From positions 1-29,913 of the forward strand of contig CBDURF010000020.1 in NCBI GenBank assembly GCA_965369705.1: a DNA stretch of 29,913 nucleotides, read 5' to 3'. A program made the position numbers and the translations under genes. This document shows positions 8,268 through 16,285 of this stretch, piece after piece. The stretch comes from JAGLCY01 sp965369705. GTDB taxonomy: Bacteria > Krumholzibacteriota > Krumholzibacteriia > LZORAL124-64-63. Numbering within the stretch: the first letter of the stretch is position 1; each line of letters opens with the position of its first letter. The notes beneath the pieces are model-generated. The model searched no databases. It was not told where the DNA came from and was given only the letters and a program-made list of their open reading frames with translations.

Positions 8268-10041
8268 CCTGCTCCGGGTGGAGAACCTGCGGGTATCGTT
8301 TCCCGGTCCTGCACCGGGTGAGAGTTGGGAGGTCCTGACCGGGGTCAATCTCGTGATCGGACAAGGTGAGGCGACGGCTCTGGTGGGACCTTCGGGTTGC
8401 GGCAAGAGCCTGCTGACCCGCGCCTTGCTGGGACTGCTTCCCCCTGGCGCGTCCTGGGCCGGAGCGGTCCATTGGCGAGGTGAACGATTGCGCGACCCGT
8501 GGGGCCCGCGCTGGCAAAAGGTTCGGGGCGGAGGTATGGCGCTGGTGCTCCAGGAACCACAAACCAGCCTCAATCCCGTCCTGACGGTGGGGGACCAGAT
8601 CGCCGAAACGGTTCGCGCCCACCGAGGGGTTTCCCGGGACGAAGCCCGCGGTCGCGCGGTGTCCCTGCTGGCCGAGATGCTGGTTCCGGATCCCGCCGAG
8701 AAGGCGAATTGCTATCCCCACCAGTTGAGCGGTGGCATGAGGCAGCGCGTACTCCTGGCGGCGGCCATGGCCTGCGACCCCGCTCTTTTGATCGCCGATG
8801 AACCCACCACCGCGCTGGATGTCACCGTCCAGCGGGAGATCCTGGCCTTGATCAACCGGATTCGCCGGAAGCGGGATATGGCGCTGCTGTTCATCACCCA
8901 CGATGCGGAACTGGTGCCCCTGGTGGCGACGCGGCGGGCGGAGATGTCCGCCGGCCGGATCGTCGCGGTGGTGGATCTGGACCGGGAAGTCGCCACCAGC
9001 ACCGCGGACGGCCCCTCGACCGCCGAGCGGAATGCAGATGTTTCCATCCTTCCGCTGGGTGGGACAAGTCCGGTGATGAAGGCCGTGAATCTCGTCGCCG
9101 GCTACGGAATTCCCAGGGGAGGGAAGGCTCCGCGCGCCCGGCGAGCACCCGCTCCGGTTGATGGAGTCGATGTTGATCTGTTTCCCGGTCGGGCCCTCGG
9201 ACTAGCCGGCGAATCGGGCTGCGGCAAGACGACCCTGGGCCGGGTCCTGTCCCGTCACCTGGTTCCGGTGGAAGGCTCGCTCGAACTGGAGGGAGAAGAT
9301 TTCCTGTCCTCCCGGGGGAATCGTCTGCGGCATCGGCGCCGGCGCGTCCAGATGCTGTTCCAGGATCCGGCCGGATCCCTCAATCCCCGCCACGTGATCG
9401 GCCGCGCTCTGTCCGAAGCGGCGGAAAATAACGATCCGGCCCTGGTCAGGGAACTGTTGGCGGAAGTGGGGTTGTCCGGGGAACTGGCGAACCGTTATCC
9501 GCATGAACTTTCCGGCGGTCAGCGGCAGAGAGTGGCCCTGGCCCGTTGTCTGGCGGCGGATCCCCGGGTGCTGATCGCCGACGAGCCGACCAGTGCCCTG
9601 GACCGGGAGTCGCGGGACCGAATCCTTACCCTGCTGCAACGGACCATGAATCGCCGGGGCTTGGCCTTGTTGCTCATCTCTCATGAATTCGCGGTGCTCC
9701 ACACGATTTGTGAGCGGGTGGCCGTCATGTACAAGGGGATGATCGTGGAATCCTACCGGGCTCGGGAGCGGGCCGGCATTCGGCATCCCTACACTCTCGC
9801 AATGATGGCGGCCGCGCCCGCTGTCCTGAACCGGGATGACCGGTGGTGGTCGGAGCCGGGTAAGGGCCCGGGAAAAATCACCAAGCCTTCACTTGGAGGT
9901 TGTCCGCTGGTGGGTCATTGCCCATTGCAGAGATCACGTTGCATCAACGAGTTGCCACCTCTGGTGGAGGTGGCCGAGGGTCATTTTCTGCGCTGCCCCG
10001 AAACGCAGGAAGGTGGTCCTTCACAATTTATTGACACGTAA
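8260..10041 (+). CDS. Fused dual ATPase of a peptide-type ABC importer (DppD-DppF fusion)
   Basis: One 593-residue protein holds both nucleotide-binding domains that are usually separate DppD and DppF. Domain 1 has Walker A (43-51, GPSGCGKSL), signature LSGGM (156-160) and Walker B LLIADE (176-181). Domain 2 has Walker A (317-325), LSGGQ (417-421) and Walker B (437-442). The C-terminal tail contains C548, C554, C561 and C579 in the oligopeptide-ATPase (oligo_HPY) region; in a structurally studied DppD the equivalent cysteines hold a [4Fe-4S] cluster. ATG 8260 follows GGAGG (8249-8253), and the earlier ATG at 8191 lies inside dppC and was rejected. The last codons contain the -35 box of the next operon's promoter. 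No substrate-binding protein gene is present nearby. Confidence 0.93.
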   Translation: MGDLLRVENLRVSFPGPAPGESWEVLTGVNLVIGQGEATALVGPSGCGKSLLTRALLGLLPPGASWAGAVHWRGERLRDPWGPRWQKVRGGGMALVLQEPQTSLNPVLTVGDQIAETVRAHRGVSRDEARGRAVSLLAEMLVPDPAEKANCYPHQLSGGMRQRVLLAAAMACDPALLIADEPTTALDVTVQREILALINRIRRKRDMALLFITHDAELVPLVATRRAEMSAGRIVAVVDLDREVATSTADGPSTAERNADVSILPLGGTSPVMKAVNLVAGYGIPRGGKAPRARRAPAPVDGVDVDLFPGRALGLAGESGCGKTTLGRVLSRHLVPVEGSLELEGEDFLSSRGNRLRHRRRRVQMLFQDPAGSLNPRHVIGRALSEAAENNDPALVRELLAEVGLSGELANRYPHELSGGQRQRVALARCLAADPRVLIADEPTSALDRESRDRILTLLQRTMNRRGLALLLISHEFAVLHTICERVAVMYKGMIVESYRARERAGIRHPYTLAMMAAAPAVLNRDDRWWSEPGKGPGKITKPSLGGCPLVGHCPLQRSRCINELPPLVEVAEGHFLRCPETQEGGPSQFIDT

Positions 10042-10059
10042 TAGGCCAATCTCTATATT
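10031..10059 (+). promoter_or_regulatory. Near-consensus sigma70 promoter of the TonB-receptor operon
   Basis: TTGACA (10031-10036) is a perfect -35, followed by a 17-nt spacer and TATATT (10054-10059). The -35 lies within the final codons of the ATPase gene. Transcription would start near 10066, leaving an unusually long leader of about 195 nt before the ATG at 10262. Confidence 0.75.
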
Positions 10060-10095
10060 CAAACACCAGTTGCGGCACGGGTTACCTTTTCTTGA

Positions 10096-10167
10096 GATTC
10101 AGGTCCCCCAAGTGCCTTCTAGGACCGGCGGAAACGCCCTTTTCAGCAGGCACCCCACACTGCCCGG
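10096..10167 (+). ncRNA. Structured 5' leader of the TonB-receptor operon (unassigned cis-RNA candidate)
   Basis: Three ordered hairpins are visible. GGTCC (10102-10106) pairs with GGACC (10122-10126). GGCG-GAAA-CGCC (10127-10138) is a GNRA tetraloop hairpin. GGCA (10149-10152) pairs with TGCC (10161-10164) around the 8-nt loop CCCCACAC. The same order of elements, preceded by GATT(T)CAGG, recurs upstream of exbB at 19144-19220. I see no cobalamin, TPP, glycine or c-di-GMP riboswitch core. Function is unknown. Confidence 0.4.
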
Positions 10168-10204
10168 CTTAGGTTCAGTGCATAATTTTAAACATCAATC
10201 CAAA

Positions 10205-10220
10205 GGTTCCCTGCGGAACC
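10205..10220 (+). promoter_or_regulatory. Hairpin upstream of the receptor gene ribosome site
   Basis: GGTTCC-CTGC-GGAACC is a perfect 6-bp stem with a 4-nt loop, about 29 nt before the ribosome site AAGGAG (10249-10254). There is no U-tract, so it is not a terminator. It may shape the leader RNA or stabilise the transcript. Confidence 0.4.
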
Positions 10221-10261
10221 CCGCTACGGCCGGATTAGTTCCCTCGGAAAGGAGCGACAGT

Positions 10262-13200
10262 ATGCTCCGGCGTTCCCGGTGCTCATGGATTCTGCCCCTT
10301 GTTCTTTTCCTGCTTCTTGTTACGGCGACAATTCCCGATGATGTGTCTGCGCAGGGCGCTCCTGCCACCATCAAGGGAACCGTCAGGGATAAGGAAACCG
10401 GGGAGCTTCTCGATTATGCCAACGTTCTGCTGGTCGGCACCACGCGGGGAACCATGTCTCTCGGCGGGGGTGTTTTCTACTTCAACGGCATGGCTCCCGG
10501 CACCTACACGATCAAGGTTCTGTACCTGGGTTTCGCACCCATGGAACAGACGGTCACCGTCCAGTCCGGAGACATCAAGACCTTGATGTTCGACCTCGAG
10601 ACCGTGATTGTCGAGACCCTGCAGGCTTTCGACGTCGAGGGCGCCGAGTACATGGTCGAGGTCAAGAGCGCGGTCACCGAACATACGGTGAGCTCGGAGA
10701 CGTTCGAGAAGTACGCCATCGACTCGGTCGACGACGCCCTGTCCAAGCAGGCCGGCGTGGTCATGCGCGCGGGTGAGCTGTACGTGCGCGGCGGCCGATC
10801 GGGCGAGGTTTCCATGCAGATCGACGGTGTGTCGGTCGATAATCCCATCGGTACCGGTTCGCTGGAAGTGTCCGCCCTCGCCGTGGACAACATGGTCATG
10901 GCGACCGGCGGCCTGGACGCCAAGTACGGCAACGCCCTGTCCGGCGTGGTGAACATCACCACCAAGGAGGGCGGCGAAAAGTTCGGCGGCGGCTTCCGCT
11001 TCCTTACCGACGACTTCGGTCGCCAGGACAAGACCTTCACCAACTACGACCGTTTCGAGTACGGTTTCGGCGGGCCCACCCCCTTCAAGGGCCTGACCTA
11101 TTTCCTCGCCGGCGACCTCATCTTCACAGACACCGAGAACACGTCGGTGGCCCACCGTCCGGAATACAAGGTCAAGCTGGGAGACACCACCTTGTTCAAG
11201 TTCCGGCGCCGCCAGTTCAACCAGGCCAAGGGGTCGATCAAACTGGGCTACACCCTCAGCGAGGACAAGAAGGTCACCGTCGAGTATTCCTACTCCACGA
11301 CCCTGTCCGAGCGTTACGCTCCCAACTGGAGCGTCGAAGGCTACGCCAGCCGGATCATCTACATGCCCGAGGTCTTATACCGACCGCGCTTCAACGACTG
11401 GGTGTCCATCGGCCGACCCATCCCCGTGTACTACGGGCCTTGGTACGACGATCTTCAGAACGGCATGCTCCAGACCGCTCGTACGGTCATGGTGGTCGAC
11501 ATGCGCAACTCCAGCGAACGGCGGACCGCCCTGCCGATCATGGAAGTCCGCAGCGCGACCGACAACCGGATCCACACCGTGGTGGCCCATACGGAATTCG
11601 ACGGGTTCCGCTATCCCTATTCCTCGTTCTCCACCGTGGAGGAAGACAGTTCCTACACCCCCTTCAATTCAGCCAACCGCCTGAACCAGCGGAAGGACAT
11701 CGGCCAGGTCGGCAAGATCGTGTGGCGGCACAATCTGACCGAATCAACCTTCTACACCGTCCGGCTCGGCCTGGTGGCCTTCGACGCCCGCAGCGACGTC
11801 CAGGGGAAGGATCCCTGGGAATACAACCACGGCGGCATCCGCAGTCCGGGTCTGTTCTTCGGGCAGCGCAATCTCTACCTTCAAAGCACGGACTACTATA
11901 CAGATCCGCTCAGTTCCTACTTCGTGACCGCCAGCGACAACTTCACCTACTTCGAGGAATACAGCCGGACCTACAGTCTGGGCTTCGAGTTGGTAAGCAA
12001 CCGCTGGGAGGGGCACCTGGTCGAAACCGGCGTGGGTATCCGTTACAACGACCTGGAACGGTATGCCATCGTCTCTCCCGCCGTCATGCGCCAGAGCCGT
12101 TTCACCGGCGAATGGACCCAGGGCGGCAATCGCAACATCTTCCATACCTACAACCCCGAGGGATACTGGTACGCCCAGGATCGGTGGGAGTACGAGGGGA
12201 TGGTCGTGAACTACGGTCTGCGCTGGGACATGTTCTCCCCGGGTTCGGCCGCGGCGATCGAGCTGACCAATGAGGATGTCGACGCGAACGTGATCAAGTA
12301 CAAGACAGCGTTCCAGCCGCGACTCGGTTTCGCCTTCCCCATCACCGAGCGTGACGGGTTCCACTTCCACTACGGGCGCTTCGTGCAGTTTCCCAACCGG
12401 GAATTCCTGTTTGCGAGCCAGGACCCCGTGGGCAACTCGGGAACCCTGGGCAATCCCAACCTGGAACCGGAAACAACGGTCCAGTATTCCGCCGGTATCA
12501 AGCACCAGTTCACGGACTTTATCGCCGGTCAGTTCTCGCTCTACAGCAAGGATATCTACGACCTGATCGCCTCCACCCAGGTGACCGACGAACAGACCGG
12601 CCAGACCCTGGACCGTTACATCAATCAGGCCTACGCTTCCGCCCGCGGGATCGAGCTCACCCTGGAGAAACGGTACAGTGACAACTACCAGTTCAACTTT
12701 AGCTACACCTATTCCTTCGCCGACGGCGTCGCCTCTGATTCCGATTTCGGGTCGAACCCGGACGGTTTGGAGTTCCTGCCCAATCAGGAACTCCCCTTGA
12801 ACTGGGACCAGCGCCATACCATGAATCTGATGTTCCTGCTGGCCGAACCGGGCGTGTGGTCCTCGTCCTTCTCTTTCTCCTACGGCAGCGGCTTCCCCTG
12901 GACGCCGTTCGACCGGTTCGCCAAGAAGCAGGATCCCTTGCTGGGGAACAGCGAGCGGCTGCCCGCCACCTACTCGCTGGACATCCAGCTCGAACGGAAC
13001 ATCAATTTCTACGGCAAGCGGCTCTCGCTGCAGTTGCAGGCCTTCAACCTTTTGAACCAGGACGTGGTCGTCAACGAGGGCGGTGGGGGCATTTCCCCGC
13101 GCATGATCAACGGCGCGGCTTATGGCGGGTTTTCTCATCTGACGGAGACCGGGAAATTCGGGGCTGCCCTTCTGCAGGATGCCGACGGCGACGGCGAGGA

Positions 13201-13279
13201 TGAATTCATCCCCATCGTCGATCCGCGGACCTTCGGGCGGCATCGGTTATTCCGCTTCGGGATCGGCTACTACTTCTAA
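10262..13279 (+). CDS. TonB-dependent outer-membrane receptor with N-terminal carboxypeptidase-like domain
   Basis: An exported 1005-residue receptor of the type that imports large substrates with energy from TonB-ExbBD. It has a signal peptide (about 1-30, cleavage near VSA|QG), then a carboxypeptidase regulatory-like beta domain (about 36-100, beginning IKGTVRDKETGELLDYANV), a plug (about 115-240, with ELYVRGGRSGEVSMQIDGV and ALSGVVNITTK), and a long beta-barrel ending FRFGIGYYF with the terminal aromatic residue expected for outer-membrane insertion. This architecture is common in FCB-group bacteria. The frame is open back to 9836, but ATG 10262 with AAGGAG 7 nt upstream begins the signal peptide. 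It heads an operon with a secreted protein and a PorV-like barrel. The ligand is not evident. Confidence 0.93.
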   Translation: MLRRSRCSWILPLVLFLLLVTATIPDDVSAQGAPATIKGTVRDKETGELLDYANVLLVGTTRGTMSLGGGVFYFNGMAPGTYTIKVLYLGFAPMEQTVTVQSGDIKTLMFDLETVIVETLQAFDVEGAEYMVEVKSAVTEHTVSSETFEKYAIDSVDDALSKQAGVVMRAGELYVRGGRSGEVSMQIDGVSVDNPIGTGSLEVSALAVDNMVMATGGLDAKYGNALSGVVNITTKEGGEKFGGGFRFLTDDFGRQDKTFTNYDRFEYGFGGPTPFKGLTYFLAGDLIFTDTENTSVAHRPEYKVKLGDTTLFKFRRRQFNQAKGSIKLGYTLSEDKKVTVEYSYSTTLSERYAPNWSVEGYASRIIYMPEVLYRPRFNDWVSIGRPIPVYYGPWYDDLQNGMLQTARTVMVVDMRNSSERRTALPIMEVRSATDNRIHTVVAHTEFDGFRYPYSSFSTVEEDSSYTPFNSANRLNQRKDIGQVGKIVWRHNLTESTFYTVRLGLVAFDARSDVQGKDPWEYNHGGIRSPGLFFGQRNLYLQSTDYYTDPLSSYFVTASDNFTYFEEYSRTYSLGFELVSNRWEGHLVETGVGIRYNDLERYAIVSPAVMRQSRFTGEWTQGGNRNIFHTYNPEGYWYAQDRWEYEGMVVNYGLRWDMFSPGSAAAIELTNEDVDANVIKYKTAFQPRLGFAFPITERDGFHFHYGRFVQFPNREFLFASQDPVGNSGTLGNPNLEPETTVQYSAGIKHQFTDFIAGQFSLYSKDIYDLIASTQVTDEQTGQTLDRYINQAYASARGIELTLEKRYSDNYQFNFSYTYSFADGVASDSDFGSNPDGLEFLPNQELPLNWDQRHTMNLMFLLAEPGVWSSSFSFSYGSGFPWTPFDRFAKKQDPLLGNSERLPATYSLDIQLERNINFYGKRLSLQLQAFNLLNQDVVVNEGGGGISPRMINGAAYGGFSHLTETGKFGAALLQDADGDGEDEFIPIVDPRTFGRHRLFRFGIGYYF

Positions 13280-13333
13280 ATTGGGGCATACCTGCCGGGC
13301 CGCGATGGCGGCGCCGGTTTGGAAAGGAAAGCA

Positions 13334-16225
13334 ATGTCAGGTGCCATCAAAAGAAATGTGAGGTGTGTCCGGCGGATCGTGCAATGGTCCGGCTTGGTGT
13401 GCTGCCTCCTGCTGATGGTCAGCATCGCGGTGCCAGCCCAGGCGTGGATGGATACTGAAAACGATCTCCTGGAGATGGGCTTCAACCCGAACGGGATCTT
13501 TATTTATCAGGGTGAATACGTCATGAACGTGGGGGAAGTTCAGATCAACATCACCAATTTCGGTCTGATCGGGTCCACCTACTCCAGTACGCGTCCCTGG
13601 TCCGACGCCCCCTCCTGCCAGTGGCCTTCCGGTTCGGGCAACGAATACCTGTGGGCTTCGGGTCTGTGGGTCGGCGGCGTCGTGCTGGGTGAACGCCTGG
13701 TCTCGACCGGGGGCAATGCCGGGCTCAGCGAATGGACTCCCCTGGATGAGCTTGAAGCCACGATCTACGAAGCCATCGCGACCAAGCTTCTGCGGCCGAC
13801 GGGCAACCCCGAGGCCAGCGGCCGGCGGGATCCCATGCCGGGTCCCGACGATGATGGCGACGGCCTGGTGGACGAGGAGATCCTCAACGGCAAAGATGAC
13901 GACGGTGACGGCAAGATCGACGAGGATTTCGGCCAGATCGGCAACCAGATGTTCGTCCTGACGAACTACGATAATACCCGTCTGTCGATCGAGAACTTTC
14001 CGGATCATACCCCGATGAACCTGGAGATGATCCAGACGTCCTTCCAGTGGGAGAACGACCAGGTGGACGACTTCGTCGGGTTCGACTACACCATCAACAA
14101 TGTCGGCGTGACGGACGTCGAAAAGGTCTACATCGGTTTCTTCTCCGACAGCGACATCGGTCCGCGCGGCATGGGCGGAACGGCCGACGACGACATGGCG
14201 GGCTCCTGGCCCATGAATCACGGCAGCCCCGGGCTGGTGCGGGCTTCCGACGGCAGCTTCGTACCCATTCAGGTCGGGTTCATGTACGACGACGCCGAGA
14301 GTGGTCGTCTGGAAGGATATTTCGGCGTTGTCTTCTTGGGGCACGATGTCGACCCCAGTGGGGTTTTGGCGCCCCCGAACGTCGGCATGCGGACCTTCCA
14401 GTCCTTTTCCGGCAACGCCAGCTTCGAACAGGGCGGCGATCCGACCAACGACGACGAGCGCTACCAACTGCTCAGCGCCGAGGTCGAGGACTGGGACAAC
14501 GACACCCTGCCCGGCAAGAAGGCGGATTTCCGCTTCCTGGTCTCGGCCGGGCCCTTTGCCCTGCTGCCGCCGGGTGAAAGCCTCACCTTCCAGGTCGGCA
14601 TGGTCGTCGGACCCGGTCTCGGTGACCAGGCGGGCGGCCGGGGTCTGCTCGCCCATTGCGCCGAGGCGTTCCTGACCTGGCACGGAATCTATGTCGACAG
14701 GATCCTGCAGGTTCAACCCAGCGACGGCACTGCTTCCTTCAATCCAGGCATCCTGGGCAGGGAGACCCTTTTGTGTAAAGGGCCGGGACATATCGATCCC
14801 ACCGCATTCGACAACTTCACGCCCGACTACATGGATGCCTCGTGTCTCGACGAGGAATGGCTGGTGAACCAGCCCCGGTTGACTCCCTCGGACTACTTTG
14901 AATACGTGGTGGACGAGAAGACCTTGGAATGCGCCATGTTCAATATGGACAACTGCTTCGAGTGCGCTCGTCAGAACGGTTTTATCTGCCAACCCGAGGA
15001 TTTCATGGGTAATGACCCGAAATGGACCTGCAACGATCCCAACATTTCCGATTCCAAAAAGGCCGGCTGCACCGGTGTGGATGGTGCGGAGACGCAGATC
15101 CACTGGCTGGTCGGCATGGCGCCGCCGCCGCCCGGCATGCGGCTGTGGTCGACCGACAGCCGGGTCCATGTCTACTGGGACGACAGCCCCGAACATACCA
15201 AGGACATCCGTTTGCAGGAAGTCGATTTCGAGTCCTACCGCATCTGGCGGGCGGACAACTGGGACCGGCCTTTCGGTTCCTCCCTGGTCAACGGGCCCGA
15301 GAGCTCCCTCTGGCAGATGATCAGCGAATTCGACGTGATCAACAGCTTCCTGACCCAGGTGAGGGTGGACGGCGTTGTCATCGAGGACACCCTGCCCCTG
15401 GGAGCCAACACCGGGCTGGAAGTCATTTCCTATCGGCCCATTATATTGGATGATCCCCGCTTCGAGGATTTGGACGTGGCCATGCAGGAAGTGGTGGACA
15501 ACGATCCCCAGGGCACGCTGCGGGCCCGGCCGGACATCCGTAATTCCGACGGCATTGTCATTCCCCGGTACCAGGGTCTGGTGGCCTGGGAGACCTATAC
15601 CGATGCTTTGGACACTTTCTTCGCGGTGACGTCACGCGCCGCCGATTCGGAAAACGGGGTCACTGAGAAACTGGGTACGAAATACTACGAATACGTGGAC
15701 CGGGATATCCACAACGGTTTCATCTACTTCTACTCGGTTACCTCGACCGACCACGAGCTGTTGCGTTTCCGCAACCGTGACGAGGATGACCCGCTCGATG
15801 TCGTGGGTCCGGGTCTGATCGGCGATCCCGGGTCATCGTTCAGCAACACCGTGCCCGGTACCCAGGCCCAAACGGCCGAGGAACGGGAAAAATTAGGCAT
15901 CAACATCTACGTGTATCCCAACCCCGCCACGCGGGAAGCCTTGGCCGAGTACCAGGAACTCAACGCCAACGGCGATGACCCCACCGGGGTCCGGGTCACG
16001 TTCACCAACCTGCCGCAGGCCATCAACACGATTCAGATCTTCACGGTCAGCGGCGACCTGGTTCAAACTATTTCCCATAGCGGTTTGGAGGGTGCCGGCC
16101 ACGCGAGCTGGAATCTGATGAGCCGCAATGGGCAGGAAATTGTCAGTGGTGTCTACCTGTATTCCGTGCAGTCCGAGGATTCCCGCTTCGAGGATTTCGT
16201 CGGCAAGTTCGTTGTGGTCAGGTAA
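13334..16225 (+). CDS. Large secreted protein with C-terminal FlgD-like/T9SS-type sorting domain
   Basis: A 963-residue exported protein of unknown function. A signal peptide (about 1-37, cleavage near AQA|W) is followed by a large beta-rich region. Two calcium-loop-like acidic repeats lie at 171-182 and 187-200 (DDDGDGLVDEE, DDDGDGKIDED). Eight cysteines fall between 481 and 579, including a CxxC. The C-terminal domain (about 856-963) begins VYPNP, continues with IQIFTVSGDLV and WNLMSRNGQEIVSGVYLY, and ends GKFVVVR; this is the FlgD-like Ig fold used as a secretion or surface-attachment tag in type IX-like systems. ATG 13334 follows AAAGGA; an upstream TTG at 13319 is less likely. It lies between the TonB receptor and a PorV-like gene, suggesting a shared cell-surface role. 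Confidence 0.85.
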   Translation: MSGAIKRNVRCVRRIVQWSGLVCCLLLMVSIAVPAQAWMDTENDLLEMGFNPNGIFIYQGEYVMNVGEVQINITNFGLIGSTYSSTRPWSDAPSCQWPSGSGNEYLWASGLWVGGVVLGERLVSTGGNAGLSEWTPLDELEATIYEAIATKLLRPTGNPEASGRRDPMPGPDDDGDGLVDEEILNGKDDDGDGKIDEDFGQIGNQMFVLTNYDNTRLSIENFPDHTPMNLEMIQTSFQWENDQVDDFVGFDYTINNVGVTDVEKVYIGFFSDSDIGPRGMGGTADDDMAGSWPMNHGSPGLVRASDGSFVPIQVGFMYDDAESGRLEGYFGVVFLGHDVDPSGVLAPPNVGMRTFQSFSGNASFEQGGDPTNDDERYQLLSAEVEDWDNDTLPGKKADFRFLVSAGPFALLPPGESLTFQVGMVVGPGLGDQAGGRGLLAHCAEAFLTWHGIYVDRILQVQPSDGTASFNPGILGRETLLCKGPGHIDPTAFDNFTPDYMDASCLDEEWLVNQPRLTPSDYFEYVVDEKTLECAMFNMDNCFECARQNGFICQPEDFMGNDPKWTCNDPNISDSKKAGCTGVDGAETQIHWLVGMAPPPPGMRLWSTDSRVHVYWDDSPEHTKDIRLQEVDFESYRIWRADNWDRPFGSSLVNGPESSLWQMISEFDVINSFLTQVRVDGVVIEDTLPLGANTGLEVISYRPIILDDPRFEDLDVAMQEVVDNDPQGTLRARPDIRNSDGIVIPRYQGLVAWETYTDALDTFFAVTSRAADSENGVTEKLGTKYYEYVDRDIHNGFIYFYSVTSTDHELLRFRNRDEDDPLDVVGPGLIGDPGSSFSNTVPGTQAQTAEEREKLGINIYVYPNPATREALAEYQELNANGDDPTGVRVTFTNLPQAINTIQIFTVSGDLVQTISHSGLEGAGHASWNLMSRNGQEIVSGVYLYSVQSEDSRFEDFVGKFVVVR

Positions 16226-16272
16226 CCCCTGATGATAGGGGCAGATTTGTGTCAACTCCGTCCGCGGACGGA
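16226..16272 (+). promoter_or_regulatory. Two intercistronic hairpins before the PorV-like gene
   Basis: Directly after the TAA stop, CCCCT-GATGAT-AGGGG (16226-16241) forms a 5-bp stem. TCCGTCCGCGGACGGA (16257-16272) is a perfect 16-bp palindrome ending 3 nt before the ribosome site GGAGG (16276-16280). They could act in mRNA processing or in masking the ribosome site; neither has a U-tract. Confidence 0.45.
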
Positions 16273-16285
16273 TCTGGAGGTTTCC

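Noticed and set aside
9836..10261. N-terminal extension of the TonB receptor frame into the ATPase gene
   Set aside because: It overlaps the conserved cysteine tail of the ATPase and the promoter; the signal peptide begins at ATG 10262 with a good ribosome site.
10060..10261. Cobalamin or c-di-GMP riboswitch in the receptor leader
   Set aside because: Isolated resemblances (GGGTTACC, ACTGCC) occur, but the ordered conserved cores of these riboswitches are missing.
13337..15196. Long minus-strand open frame (619 codons) opposite the secreted protein
   Set aside because: The plus strand has a signal peptide, a ribosome site and a recognisable C-terminal domain; the minus frame has none.
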